Made by a program: the position numbers and the translations under genes. Positions 1 through 7,291 of a stretch of DNA of 16,761 bases are shown here, one piece after another; the first letter of the stretch is position 1; each line of letters starts with the position of its first letter. Below the pieces are notes generated by a model. The model saw nothing but the letters and a program-made list of their open reading frames with translations, was not told the origin of the DNA and searched no databases. Source of the DNA: CAZNPL01 sp964574815 (GTDB taxonomy: Bacteria > Planctomycetota > Phycisphaerae > UBA1845); the NCBI GenBank assembly GCA_964574815.1, contig CAZNPL010000067.1:1-16761 (forward strand), read 5' to 3'.

Positions 1-498
1 CCTGAAGGTATCGAAAAGGCGGTTCAAGCCTCGATGCTGCTCAACTTGGGCTAGCAACGTGAACGACAGGCGGACAACTGCTGCTAATCCGGGAAGCTCT
101 GCAGCCGCCGGGGTGGTGCCCGGTGCGCGGTTCCTGCGGCCTGCCGCAGGTGGTCAGCCGCGTGATTCAAACGCTGCAGAGTGGGAGTGTGGCCCGAGTA
201 GAAGTCCTGAGGAATCGGGAGCGGATTCCGCTGCAAGGCAGTGGCGGGCCGTTTGTGCGTCGAGGGCGGTGCCTTGATGCTCAGCAACGACGAAAGGGCT
301 GACGGGTATTCAAAGCCCGTTTGTACGGTGTGCCGGTGCGGGATTGTTCCGCATCGGTCCTTTGGCGAGGTGGACTACGTGGTCACACGCGACCGGCGCG
401 GGAGCGCTGGCCGCATGTGGCGATGATCTGACGGCGATAAACGGAGGATTACGACGGTTAGGTCCACGTCGGAATGAGTGCGTACGGAGGCATGACCC
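1..498. other. Non-coding stretch with short hairpins upstream of integrase
   Basis: No reading frame here is convincing. The short frames are rich in Arg, Ala, Gly and Ser and show no domain. Three compact inverted repeats are visible: 133-150 (CCTGCGGC, 2-base loop, GCCGCAGG), 211-229 (GGAATC/GATTCC, 7-base loop) and 302-320 (ACGGG/CCCGT, 9-base loop). The first bases (1-54) are open in frame 1 and end in TAG, so they could be the 3' end of a gene outside the window, but 17 codons are too few to judge. A frame starting at ATG 277 contains a CxxCxC cluster (CTVCRC) and is the least poor small-gene candidate. The stretch could hold the recombination site or leader of the integrase; that is inference. 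Confidence 0.4.
486..490 (+). promoter_or_regulatory. Shine-Dalgarno site of the integrase gene
   Basis: GGAGG lies 8 bases before the ATG at 499 and fixes the integrase start. The nearby ATG at 493 is in another frame. Confidence 0.7.
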
Positions 499-1590
499 AT
501 GAGCAACGATGTGCCGGCAATCGCCGTCAGCTCGATGGTGCGGACGATGGCCGCGGTCTCGGAAATGCCGCCAACGCTCTTGGGGCATGCGACGCCGGAG
601 ATCCGGCGTCGTGTCGAGAAGTTCTATGCGTCCGTCGCCGACCTATTCGAAGCCTGGGTCGCTCGACGACGAAGCCCGCACACGCAACGTGCGTACCGCC
701 AGGACGTGACCAGCTTCATCAACTTCATGCAGCTCGAATGGCCTGGAGAATCTTGGCGGATGTACACCGTCTCGGTAAAGGATGTTCGAGCATTCCGTGA
801 GGACCTGATCGCCCGCGGCGCGGCGCCGAAGACCTTGAACCGGCGAATCTCGTCGCTATCGAGCTTCTTCAAGTTCCTGCCGGCAACGGCGGCCGAGCTT
901 CGATTGCCGATCACCGTGCCCAATCCGGCCCACGCGCAGTTCATCAGTCGGGAATCCAACGATGCCGTCCACGAAACCAGGGCGCTGTCGGCGACGCGTG
1001 CACGGCAACTGATGGGCATGCCCGCCGGCGACACGCTGGTCGATGCCCGCGACCGAGCGATCTTGAAGTTCTATTTGTACACGGCCGCGCGAATCGGGGC
1101 AGGCTGCCGCCTCAAGGTGAACGACTTCCATCGTGAAGGCGAGGAAGCGACGGTCCGGCTAAGCGAAAAAGGCAATCGTCATCGCACGATCGGCCTGCAC
1201 TTCGCCGCCGCCGAAGCGATCTCCGAGTACATTGACCGGGCGAATCTGACCACCGGGCCACTCTTTCGGCCCCGTTCTGCCTCAAACGCGGACAACCTGG
1301 CCGATCGGCACTTCCACCCGATGGGCATGTATCACGTGATCGTCGGGTACCTGCGCCGCCTCCCTGGGGCGTCGAAGCGAGCCGCTTCGCCCGTCGGTCC
1401 GTCGGCGCCCAGGTGTATCTACACGCCGCATTCGCTGCGGGCTACGACGGCGACTTTGCTGCTCGGCGCCGGCGTCGACATGCGGAAAGTCCAGGACCTG
1501 CTCGGGCACCGGCACGTTACCACCACGCAGATTTACGATAAGCGGCGTATCGCCGTCTCGGAGGGCGCGTCGCACGACGTCCCGATGTGA
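499..1590 (+). CDS. Tyrosine recombinase / integrase (XerC/D-like)
   Basis: Site-specific DNA recombinase of the tyrosine (phage integrase) family, 363 residues, a usual length. Residues about 45-130 form the helical core-binding (SAM-like) domain, with SPHTQRAYRQD and LNRRISSLSSFFKFL typical of Xer-type N-termini. The catalytic domain (about 160-350) retains the expected residues: Arg198 (YTAARIGAGCRL), Lys224 in the beta-hairpin (LSEKGNRHR), His311 and Arg314 (HSLR), His337 (LLGHRHV) and the nucleophile Tyr346 (TQIYDKR). It therefore looks intact and active. The start is supported by GGAGG 8 bases upstream. The last codons overlap the next gene (GTGA), so the two are probably co-translated. 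No tRNA or other recognisable attachment target is visible nearby. A chromosomal XerC/XerD role is less likely because it lies beside a defence-type operon, but phage, genomic island and transposon-type integrases cannot be told apart here. Confidence 0.93.
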   Translation: MSNDVPAIAVSSMVRTMAAVSEMPPTLLGHATPEIRRRVEKFYASVADLFEAWVARRRSPHTQRAYRQDVTSFINFMQLEWPGESWRMYTVSVKDVRAFREDLIARGAAPKTLNRRISSLSSFFKFLPATAAELRLPITVPNPAHAQFISRESNDAVHETRALSATRARQLMGMPAGDTLVDARDRAILKFYLYTAARIGAGCRLKVNDFHREGEEATVRLSEKGNRHRTIGLHFAAAEAISEYIDRANLTTGPLFRPRSASNADNLADRHFHPMGMYHVIVGYLRRLPGASKRAASPVGPSAPRCIYTPHSLRATTATLLLGAGVDMRKVQDLLGHRHVTTTQIYDKRRIAVSEGASHDVPM

Positions 1591-2078
1591 GGGAGTTCAC
1601 ATTCCCCAACCTGCCGCTTGACGGGCGGCTCGCCTCACGGCACGCTTCAAGGATGATGAAAGACCCCGAGACCAACGAAGGGTACGTTGTACCGTTCCAC
1701 AAGTACTTCCCCGATATGGCTCGGGCCGAGTGCCGTGCGGTAACCGTATTCGGCCGCGATGACTTGCCCGATGACGAGTACGGCCTGCTGGAATCCTACT
1801 GTGACGACCCGGCCTGCGATTGTCGGCGGGTCATGCTCAACGTCGCCTCACGAAAGCAGAACGACATCCTTGCCACGGTCAGCTTCGGCTTCGATCCGGA
1901 GGACCCCATGCGCGGGCCGTTCCTCGACCCGCTGAATCGCCAAAGCCGGCACGCGCAGGCACTGCTGAAACTGGTGGAGGCCATTCTGGAGGATCGTGAG
2001 TACGTGGCCCGCTTGGAACGACACTACCGGCTGGTCAAGGATGAAGCGGCGAAGAAGTCGCGGAAAGGCAAGACCTGA
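1587..2078 (+). CDS. Unknown small protein coupled to the integrase, CxxxxCxC cluster
   Basis: A 163-residue protein I cannot assign to a named family. It begins at a GTG overlapping the integrase stop codon (GTGA), which points to translational coupling; an in-frame ATG pair at 1653/1656 is an alternative start, giving roughly 140 residues beginning MMKDPETNEG. Residues about 62-75 hold the striking motif YCDDPACDCRRV (three cysteines spaced CxxxxCxC, then two arginines), which could bind a metal but lacks a clear fourth ligand close by. The rest is acidic in the middle (DDLPDDEYG) with a helical, Lys/Arg-rich C-terminus (DEAAKKSRKGKT). No signal peptide or membrane segment is seen. The coupling suggests an integrase accessory or cargo protein; this is inference from position only. 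Confidence 0.75.
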   Translation: MREFTFPNLPLDGRLASRHASRMMKDPETNEGYVVPFHKYFPDMARAECRAVTVFGRDDLPDDEYGLLESYCDDPACDCRRVMLNVASRKQNDILATVSFGFDPEDPMRGPFLDPLNRQSRHAQALLKLVEAILEDREYVARLERHYRLVKDEAAKKSRKGKT

Positions 2079-2216
2079 AATGAACCAAACGCTATGGGGT
2101 AGACGGTATCATGGGGCCGCACGCCTCATTCGCCACCGCGTAGCGGTTTAGTTCAATCCAGTTTATCAGGCTCTAAGTATGGCACCAAACACTAGTCGAA
2201 TGCAACCCTTCTTCCC
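2079..2216. other. Convergent intergenic region with weak hairpin
   Basis: Short spacer between the plus-strand integrase pair and the minus-strand ietS gene. The only terminator-like element is ACCGC-GTA-GCGGT followed by TTTAGTT (2135-2147), a five-base-pair stem readable from the plus strand. It is weak and may be fortuitous. Confidence 0.3.
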
Positions 2217-4709
2217 CTACGTCTTGATCTCCGTCGTCAACCCAACGAGCTGTGCGATTGGTGTGTACAGGTCAACGTCGGTGGCTGGTGTGCTGATTGT
2301 CACAATCAGTGCGTAACGTGTCCTCTTTTCGACGCAACCCAGATGTTTACGCTCTCGCCACCACCCAGTAACTGGAAACACCGCTACTTGCCCGCAGTCT
2401 GCAACCTCAGCGGCGGAGGCGGTCCACCAGTCGCAGTGAACGGAACCGCGCGTCCTCAGTCGCGAGCCAATGGTCCACGTGATCGGATCGCTTGTTGGCG
2501 GCCGCCCGCTTTCTTCTTCCCACTCTTGGCTGCTGATTCTGCGAAGGAAGGCTCGTTCGGTCTCTATCGGGCCACGGAGAGCGAAACGCAGGCCGTGCGA
2601 CGCGTATCGAAACTTCTTACCCCATCCCCGACCGGCCGGGCTAGGCTCGATGAAATAGGAGAGGGTCACGCGAACGGTTACGTCTTGGTCATGAATTGCC
2701 GCCAGGGCAGCGCGCGGCCACGGAAGCGAGTGGAGGACGAAGTGGTTTGTCTTTGCCTCGGTCCCTACAAGCTTGAATGGCTGGATGTGCCCCTGATGTA
2801 CAAGTGATACACTGTTTTCAACCGTGTAACGGGCTCGTTCTAATTCAGGGATACCATACCCGAAGCAGCGCAGGCGCTTCTGAAGATCCTCTCGGCCCTC
2901 TCCCGGAACCTGACGGTGCATCTCCTCTGTCCAAGCAGCCGAGTGGATGAGCAGGCCGCGAATTGTCTCGGGCCAGAGCTCAGGATAATCCGCCATTAGA
3001 ATCGCCGCCACGCGAGCCGCTTGGGCCGTAGCGGCACTCGTGTCGCCCGTCCATGTTAACAGGCGGCCTGTGTTGTCGAGCGTGGTTGTCAGAAGTGCCA
3101 GGTCGTCACAGCCGTCGATCTGTCCATCTGGCGAATTAGCATAGTTGCCTCCCTCCATAACAATGTCGGGCTTGAGTGGCCAGGTGTTGTCACCCCACGC
3201 CTGCGAGGTACGGCTGCTCGGACAGAGCCCACCGTGTGTGGCGACAGGCTGGTAGCCGGAGAAGTCATCAGAGCGAATGTGGACGCGGTCCGTAACCGCA
3301 CCGATCGTCAAGGCATTCCAGCTTTGGCCAGGATCTTCGATACCGCTAGCGTCAAAGTTGCTTATCGGGTAAGTGTATTCGGCGTTGCTCAATAGATCAC
3401 GGACATTGCCCGCCGCGACGACGTACAACCTTCTGTGGTCGTCGAGTTGCCCTGCGGCGTGTTGGTCTATTGCCCCGGACCAAGAGGTTGGCCGTCCACA
3501 GTCGCGGCCTTCATCACAGGCGGTCACCGGCAGGCAGGCAACGCGGCGGCGCCTCGGAGCTCTCACTTCCGCCATAGCGAGGCTGGCCTGGGTCACATAT
3601 CCCCATGTTTCCTCGGGGTGAGGGTAACCCGCTCGAAGCATCCGTACCGACTCAAGACGATAGGGAATGGCGGGGATGCCTTGATTCGACAGGATGTCCG
3701 GAAGATGTTCGCCAAAGACAACAAGCCCTGCCATCTCAGTTCCATGGGCTTCAGCGTGATCAACGGCCGTCCACTCCTCGGTAACGGCCTGCGCGTCTTC
3801 GTCCTGCAAGAAAGGACGCAAGAGGGGATGGCTAACGTGGATTCCATGGTCGAGTAGGCAGACCGCTGGGGCATCGGCGGAAGGCGCGGTCAGGCGCTGT
3901 GCGATGCTTTCCACCAAGGATCTCTGCTCTTGCGGCGCGAGTCTGAGGAACTCTGTTGGAACATCCTTGGCTTTGCGGAGTTCCGCTAATCGGTCAAGCA
4001 AGGGCACGAATATCCGGGTCCATTGGCGTGGCGTTCCCAGGACCAAGAACACCAACCGCTCGGGGAACCGGACGGCGTGTGGGCTCAGCTGCAATTCGGA
4101 GCCCTGCGTTGCGGCCACAAATGCCGCAAACGCGTCATCAGCGTCTTCAGAGGAGGCGACAGTGACCCATGCCTCCCACCAGATACTGTCGTCCTCTGAA
4201 GTCGGGAAGAGACTGTCATCGTCGGTCCAGAATGACCGTAGCACAGGAAAGCGAATTCCGCTGATCCAGGCGACGAGGTCTTCATTCTTGGGGCGCGATT
4301 GGCCACCCTCTTCTCTCGGCGTTGTGTCTTCGCGCTCATACCGCTCTATCTTCTTAACAAACCGCTCCAGCTTGCCCTCAGGAACGTAGATGGTGGCGCG
4401 AAGCTGGTTTTCACGACACTGAACCGAGCGTACTTCTATGCCGAGACGAGCGTCTTCAAGGCTCTCAACCTTGAGGGCGTAGTCGCGTTCCCCGAACACC
4501 TCAAGACAAACGTTGCTAATTACATGCCCGGTGTCTTCAGCAAGCGACTGCGCGTCCCGACTCGCCTGGGCTACATCACTGAGAAGCCTCTGCGCGTGCG
4601 CGCGGCGATCGCGGGCGGGTAGCAGGAAAATACCCCCACCACCTGGGGGCCGCGTGTAGTTTCGTGCCTCTCCCGGCTCAACGATGAAGACGTGTCTGTG
4701 TTGTGGCAT
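2217..4709 (-). CDS. ietS: Subtilisin-like S8 protease, IetS-type
   Basis: Large cytoplasmic subtilase (830 residues) with no signal peptide. The S8 domain spans about 280-595 and shows Asp287 (CLLDHG), His322 (AHGTEMAG), the oxyanion Asn435 (VVAAGN) and Ser558 (TGDTSAAT), so the catalytic set is complete, although the Ser motif departs from the common GTSMAxP. In front is a 280-residue N-terminal region with alternating strands and charged helices (LERFVKKIERYERE). Behind is a beta-rich C-terminal domain with SYFIEPSPAGRGWG followed by YASHGLRFAL, which I recall from IetS-type proteases. ATG 4709 has GAGGG 6 bases upstream. It lies 18 bases after the AAA+ ATPase stop and is surely in the same operon. 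In known ietAS loci the pair stabilises Ti plasmids in a toxin-antitoxin-like way and gives phage resistance; substrate and mechanism are not readable here. An unrelated ATPase/subtilase pair is the alternative. Confidence 0.88.
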   Translation of the reverse strand: MPQHRHVFIVEPGEARNYTRPPGGGGIFLLPARDRRAHAQRLLSDVAQASRDAQSLAEDTGHVISNVCLEVFGERDYALKVESLEDARLGIEVRSVQCRENQLRATIYVPEGKLERFVKKIERYEREDTTPREEGGQSRPKNEDLVAWISGIRFPVLRSFWTDDDSLFPTSEDDSIWWEAWVTVASSEDADDAFAAFVAATQGSELQLSPHAVRFPERLVFLVLGTPRQWTRIFVPLLDRLAELRKAKDVPTEFLRLAPQEQRSLVESIAQRLTAPSADAPAVCLLDHGIHVSHPLLRPFLQDEDAQAVTEEWTAVDHAEAHGTEMAGLVVFGEHLPDILSNQGIPAIPYRLESVRMLRAGYPHPEETWGYVTQASLAMAEVRAPRRRRVACLPVTACDEGRDCGRPTSWSGAIDQHAAGQLDDHRRLYVVAAGNVRDLLSNAEYTYPISNFDASGIEDPGQSWNALTIGAVTDRVHIRSDDFSGYQPVATHGGLCPSSRTSQAWGDNTWPLKPDIVMEGGNYANSPDGQIDGCDDLALLTTTLDNTGRLLTWTGDTSAATAQAARVAAILMADYPELWPETIRGLLIHSAAWTEEMHRQVPGEGREDLQKRLRCFGYGIPELERARYTVENSVSLVHQGHIQPFKLVGTEAKTNHFVLHSLPWPRAALAAIHDQDVTVRVTLSYFIEPSPAGRGWGKKFRYASHGLRFALRGPIETERAFLRRISSQEWEEESGRPPTSDPITWTIGSRLRTRGSVHCDWWTASAAEVADCGQVAVFPVTGWWRERKHLGCVEKRTRYALIVTISTPATDVDLYTPIAQLVGLTTEIKT

Positions 4710-4715
4710 GAACTG

Positions 4716-4720
4716 CCCTC
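4716..4720 (-). promoter_or_regulatory. Shine-Dalgarno site of ietS
   Basis: GAGGG on the minus strand, 6 bases before the ATG. It lies inside the 18-base ietA-ietS spacer, so ietS has its own ribosome loading within the shared transcript. Confidence 0.65.
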
Positions 4721-4727
4721 AAGCGAG

Positions 4728-5711
4728 CTACTCGTTCGTTGGCTTGCGGCGGCGGCTGAGTGCCTCCTTGAGATCCTTCGTCAAGATTCGGCGACGTTCA
4801 CCAAGCACAGCATCCTTCGCAGCATCCTCACAGGCTTTGACGATGTCCGCATGCGTCATGTCGCGGGTGGTCTCAATGACAGTCCTCCAACCGAGACGGC
4901 GAGTGTCAAATCCGGTGAGACGATTCTCAATGAGCCGGCGTGCCATTCGAGTCGACGGCAAGCTGTAGCGGAGCGTGTCGTCGAATCGTCTGAATAACGC
5001 GTCATCGAGTGACCCTTCGAGGTTGCTGGCCGAAATCACGATGCTTGTCGAATCATCCTGTTCCAGGAACACAAGGAACGAGTTCAGTACCCTGCGGATC
5101 TCACCGACATCGCTCCCGCCGTGACGATGTGCTCCGATGGCATCGAACTCATCGAACAAGTAGATCCCGCGCTGCTGCTTCATCGAGTCAAAGATCTGGC
5201 GAAGCTTTGCAGCTGTTTCGCCCATGAACTTTGTGATGAGCGTATGGAACTGGACGGTGAGCAGTGGAAGGTGCAGTTCGCCCGCGAGTGCTGCGGCGGT
5301 CATCGACTTCCCACAGCCGGGGGGGCCGAGCAAAAGGAGCTTCCGTCGAGGAGCAAGGCCGTGCGAGTGCAAGCGCTCGACCTGCCGGTACTCCAAGACG
5401 ACCCTCCGAAGACGGTCATCCAATCCAACTTCGAGGACCATGTCGGTCAGTCGCGTCTTTGGAAAGGAGGCAGCGACGAGGCCACTCAGCTCTCCAGTCG
5501 GCTGTGCAATCGGGATCGAATCTGAACCTCTCGGCGCTTCGGCCGACCTGCGGCGGGCGTCCTCGACAAGCTGGCGGAGCTCGCTAGCGAGCTTCTCCTT
5601 GCCGGCACGGGCCGCGTGGGCGGCGATCTGTGAGGCCACACAGAGGAACCGATCAGAGTTGCCTTCTGTGTAGCTTTCGATCAAAGCTTTAAGTTGCTGC
5701 GCCGTCGCCAT
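4728..5711 (-). CDS. ietA: AAA+ ATPase, IetA-type
   Basis: AAA+ ATPase of 327 residues from the ATG at 5711. The AAA core is complete: Walker A GPPGCGKS (129-136), pore-loop-like segment HTLITKFMGETAAKLRQIF (156-174), Walker B YLFDEFD (184-190), sensor 1 SASN (227-230), arginine finger FRRFDD (240-245), and a small helical lid domain to the C-terminus. The N-terminal 80 residues (MATAQQLKALIESYTEGNSD onward) are helical and resemble the N-terminus of IetA-type ATPases. Overall it is like FtsH/spastin-type remodelling ATPases but has neither membrane segment nor fused protease, consistent with the protease being the separate next gene. A longer frame begins at TTG 5771, but the ATG at 5711 has GAGGG 6 bases upstream and is preferred. 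Inference: it unfolds or gates substrates for, or restrains, the S8 protease. Confidence 0.9.
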   Translation of the reverse strand: MATAQQLKALIESYTEGNSDRFLCVASQIAAHAARAGKEKLASELRQLVEDARRRSAEAPRGSDSIPIAQPTGELSGLVAASFPKTRLTDMVLEVGLDDRLRRVVLEYRQVERLHSHGLAPRRKLLLLGPPGCGKSMTAAALAGELHLPLLTVQFHTLITKFMGETAAKLRQIFDSMKQQRGIYLFDEFDAIGAHRHGGSDVGEIRRVLNSFLVFLEQDDSTSIVISASNLEGSLDDALFRRFDDTLRYSLPSTRMARRLIENRLTGFDTRRLGWRTVIETTRDMTHADIVKACEDAAKDAVLGERRRILTKDLKEALSRRRKPTNE

Positions 5712-5716
5712 TTGAG

Positions 5717-5721
5717 TCCCT
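5717..5721 (-). promoter_or_regulatory. Shine-Dalgarno site deciding the ietA start
   Basis: The minus strand reads GAGGGACTCAAATG. This site supports the ATG at 5711 rather than the upstream TTG at 5771, where no such sequence is seen. Confidence 0.6.
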
Positions 5722-5961
5722 CGCTCCACCCACTCTGTTCTGATTCTCGGAATTCGCGGGTCATGACGCAAGCCTCGCGATCACTTAACGAGAGCATGTG
5801 CCCGGATCGGGGTCAGACCACAGGAGTTCCCGGCCGTACGTATGCCGCCGGGGACGGCGGTGTGTTTCATCCCCGGCGATGCGGTTTGCGGCAGTGATGT
5901 GGTTTACGGCCGCGGCGGGTCCTGATGCTGCGAGGCCGAATCCGCCGGCTTCGGGGTCCGC

Positions 5962-6609
5962 TCAACTGCCCGGCGGGTCGGAGTCGCCTCGGTCGTCGCC
6001 TGGCTCTTGTCCTCCGCTTCCCGTTTCCGGCTCGGCCCGCTTTCCGTGCAATGGCCGTTCGTCATGATCCACCTCTTTCTCTCTTGTTCCCAAGAGTGTT
6101 TGGGCTCTCGTGTAGTAGTTCCTCAACGCGTCCCGCGAGCCGGCCCAGTAAAGGACGCCGACCGCGAGAATCGCACAATCCATCGGATTCAGGTCAACGA
6201 TGTGGCGTCCGGCGGCGACGAGGCGGACCGCGAATAGAAACAGCATGGCCACCAGCATATTGCCGTAGAACTGGTAGTACCGGTAGTGATTCTCGACGAG
6301 TGCTTCGAATGCGCCGAGGCATTCCTGCAAGCGCGAATCGTCCCACGGCGGCCGCTTGATGCCGGTCAACGCGTGGAACCGGTCGAGGATGGCCCAGCGG
6401 ATCGTGCTCGCCGTGAGGCCGGCCGCCACGGAAGTCAGCGTGATGTAAAGGAACCCGCCGACGGTGGCAGCGTTTCCCGCCGAGGCCGGCGGCGTAACAA
6501 GCCAGCCCTTGACGGTCGCCGAGAAGTGGCTGGCGCCCCACAGGCTCACGAATCCCGGCAGGACGTAGGCCACCAGGAACCCGAAGTTCTTGCCCGATAC
6601 CTCGGTCAC
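5962..6609 (-). CDS. Unknown four-helix membrane protein
   Basis: A 215-residue integral membrane protein I cannot assign to a family. Hydrophobic segments lie at about 9-29 (FLVAYVLPGFVSLWG), 49-75 (GFLYITLTSVAAGLTAS), 115-134 (MLVAMLFLFAVRLVAA) and 143-157 (CAILAVGVLYWAG). Between segments 2 and 3 is a 40-residue soluble loop with charged and aromatic residues (FEALVENHYRYYQFYG). The C-terminal 40 residues are highly polar, rich in Glu, Asp, Gly and Pro. It starts at GTG; an in-frame TGA four codons upstream excludes a longer form, and GAGGGG lies 2 bases before the start codon. A good sigma70-type promoter sits about 100 bases upstream, between this gene and the RHH gene, so it can be expressed independently. 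No enzymatic motif is visible. It could be a channel, a membrane effector or a housekeeping protein. Confidence 0.82.
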   Translation of the reverse strand: MTEVSGKNFGFLVAYVLPGFVSLWGASHFSATVKGWLVTPPASAGNAATVGGFLYITLTSVAAGLTASTIRWAILDRFHALTGIKRPPWDDSRLQECLGAFEALVENHYRYYQFYGNMLVAMLFLFAVRLVAAGRHIVDLNPMDCAILAVGVLYWAGSRDALRNYYTRAQTLLGTREKEVDHDERPLHGKRAEPETGSGGQEPGDDRGDSDPPGS

Positions 6610-6715
6610 CGCCCCTCTTCAACGAGGGGGCGACGTACGCCGGGTTGGCTGGAGCGGTCGGCAAGACGGTCGTCTCCGCCGGCGGGGTCTACGAGGGGCC
6701 GCGCCGGTGTACACG

Positions 6716-6743
6716 ATTTTATATGTATTAAGTACGACATCAA
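6716..6743 (-). promoter_or_regulatory. Sigma70-type promoter for the membrane protein gene
   Basis: On the minus strand TTGATG (6743-6738) is followed after 16 bases by TAAAAT (6721-6716). These match the -35 consensus at 4 of 6 and the -10 consensus at 5 of 6, and lie in an AT-rich patch that stands out in GC-rich surroundings. The predicted 5' leader is about 100 bases. Confidence 0.55.
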
Positions 6744-6770
6744 GCCCAAAAGAGAGAAAAAACGTGAGCA

Positions 6771-7037
6771 TCAGGTGCGCGGACGCCGGACGGGCGGCGG
6801 CCCCGGGAGCAGCCAGATACGCCCCGTGTCGCCGGTCTCCGAGTCCTGGTAGTACAGGTCGACACCGTCCTTCCGGGCCTTGAGCAGATCGTTGTAAACC
6901 ATTATGGCTTCACGGATTACCTCGGCGAGGGACTCCTTGCCGGTGAGGGCCTGGACGCGCTTCAGCTCCTTGATGGCGTCGTCCGGCAGCCACATCGTGA
7001 ATCGGGTCTTCTTCGCGCCGGGGTGTCGTGGACTCAT
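6771..7037 (-). CDS. Ribbon-helix-helix DNA-binding protein
   Basis: Small protein of 88 residues from the ATG at 7037. Residues 11-17 (TRFTMWL) make the DNA-contacting beta-strand, 18-32 (PDDAIKELKRVQALT) helix A and 36-54 (SLAEVIREAIMVYNDLLKA) helix B, the arrangement of CopG/Arc/MetJ-type repressors and many antitoxins. The tail (DGVDLYYQDSETGDTGRIWL) looks like a beta-hairpin, a common addition in small RHH proteins. The longer frame starts at TTG 7097, but GGAG lies 7 bases before ATG 7037. After the stop codon the minus strand has a T-rich run (6740-6766) but no obvious stem before it. It probably regulates its own promoter or its neighbours. Next downstream is the unknown membrane protein; no recognisable toxin gene adjoins it. 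Confidence 0.82.
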   Translation of the reverse strand: MSPRHPGAKKTRFTMWLPDDAIKELKRVQALTGKESLAEVIREAIMVYNDLLKARKDGVDLYYQDSETGDTGRIWLLPGPPPVRRPRT

Positions 7038-7197
7038 GATCGCGCTCCGCTCGGTCTCCGGGGCGCAAATGATATGCATTTCGGGCGTACGGTACAAGCA
7101 GCGCCGAGAGTGTTCCGTGCAGGGATGCCATCAGGTTTGGGCGCGCCTTGACCGGCGTGACCGTCGTTATGGCGGATTGCCGCGCCGCCCCGCGCCT

Positions 7198-7250
7198 GCT
7201 GAAGCCGAATCAGTAACGGGAACTTGGAACACTTACTGGTTCGGCTCAGC
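7198..7250. repeat. Long stem-loop between RHH gene and Cys-rich gene
   Basis: The arms 7198-7216 (GCTGAAGCCGAATCAGTAA) and 7233-7250 (TTACTGGTTCGGCTCAGC) pair over 18 positions with one bulged base and one mismatch that can be a G-U pair, around a 16-base loop. It lies downstream of the Cys-rich protein gene and upstream of the RHH gene, both minus strand. It may terminate the long upstream transcript, but no U-run follows the stem on the minus strand, so an operator for the RHH protein or an mRNA 3'-end stabiliser is also possible. Confidence 0.55.
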
Positions 7251-7291
7251 AGGGCCCGAGGGGAGCCTCTTTGCCCGGTGCGGTTCCCCGG

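Noticed and set aside
1..54. Possible 3' end of a gene (frame 1, ending in TAG)
   Set aside because: Seventeen open codons are expected by chance and no family can be recognised from them.
499..1590. Integron or CRISPR-related role of the integrase
   Set aside because: No attC-like array, no CRISPR repeats and no cas-like genes are seen; the protein is an ordinary Xer-like recombinase.
2343..2807. Plus-strand open frames inside the ietS gene, including 3904-4389
   Set aside because: They are shadows of the minus-strand protease, which has full catalytic motifs; the plus frames show no domain and no ribosome binding site.
5808..5820. CGGGGTCAGACCA, with GGTCAGACC symmetrical, upstream of ietA, reminiscent of short motifs seen near REP-associated transposases
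   Set aside because: Only one short copy is seen in the window and there is no partner hairpin or transposase, so it cannot be called a repeat.
5845..5860. Hairpin CCGCCG-GGGA-CGGCGG as a terminator
   Set aside because: On the minus strand, where both neighbouring genes lie, no T-run follows; only a short TGTGTTT follows on the plus strand, where no gene precedes it.
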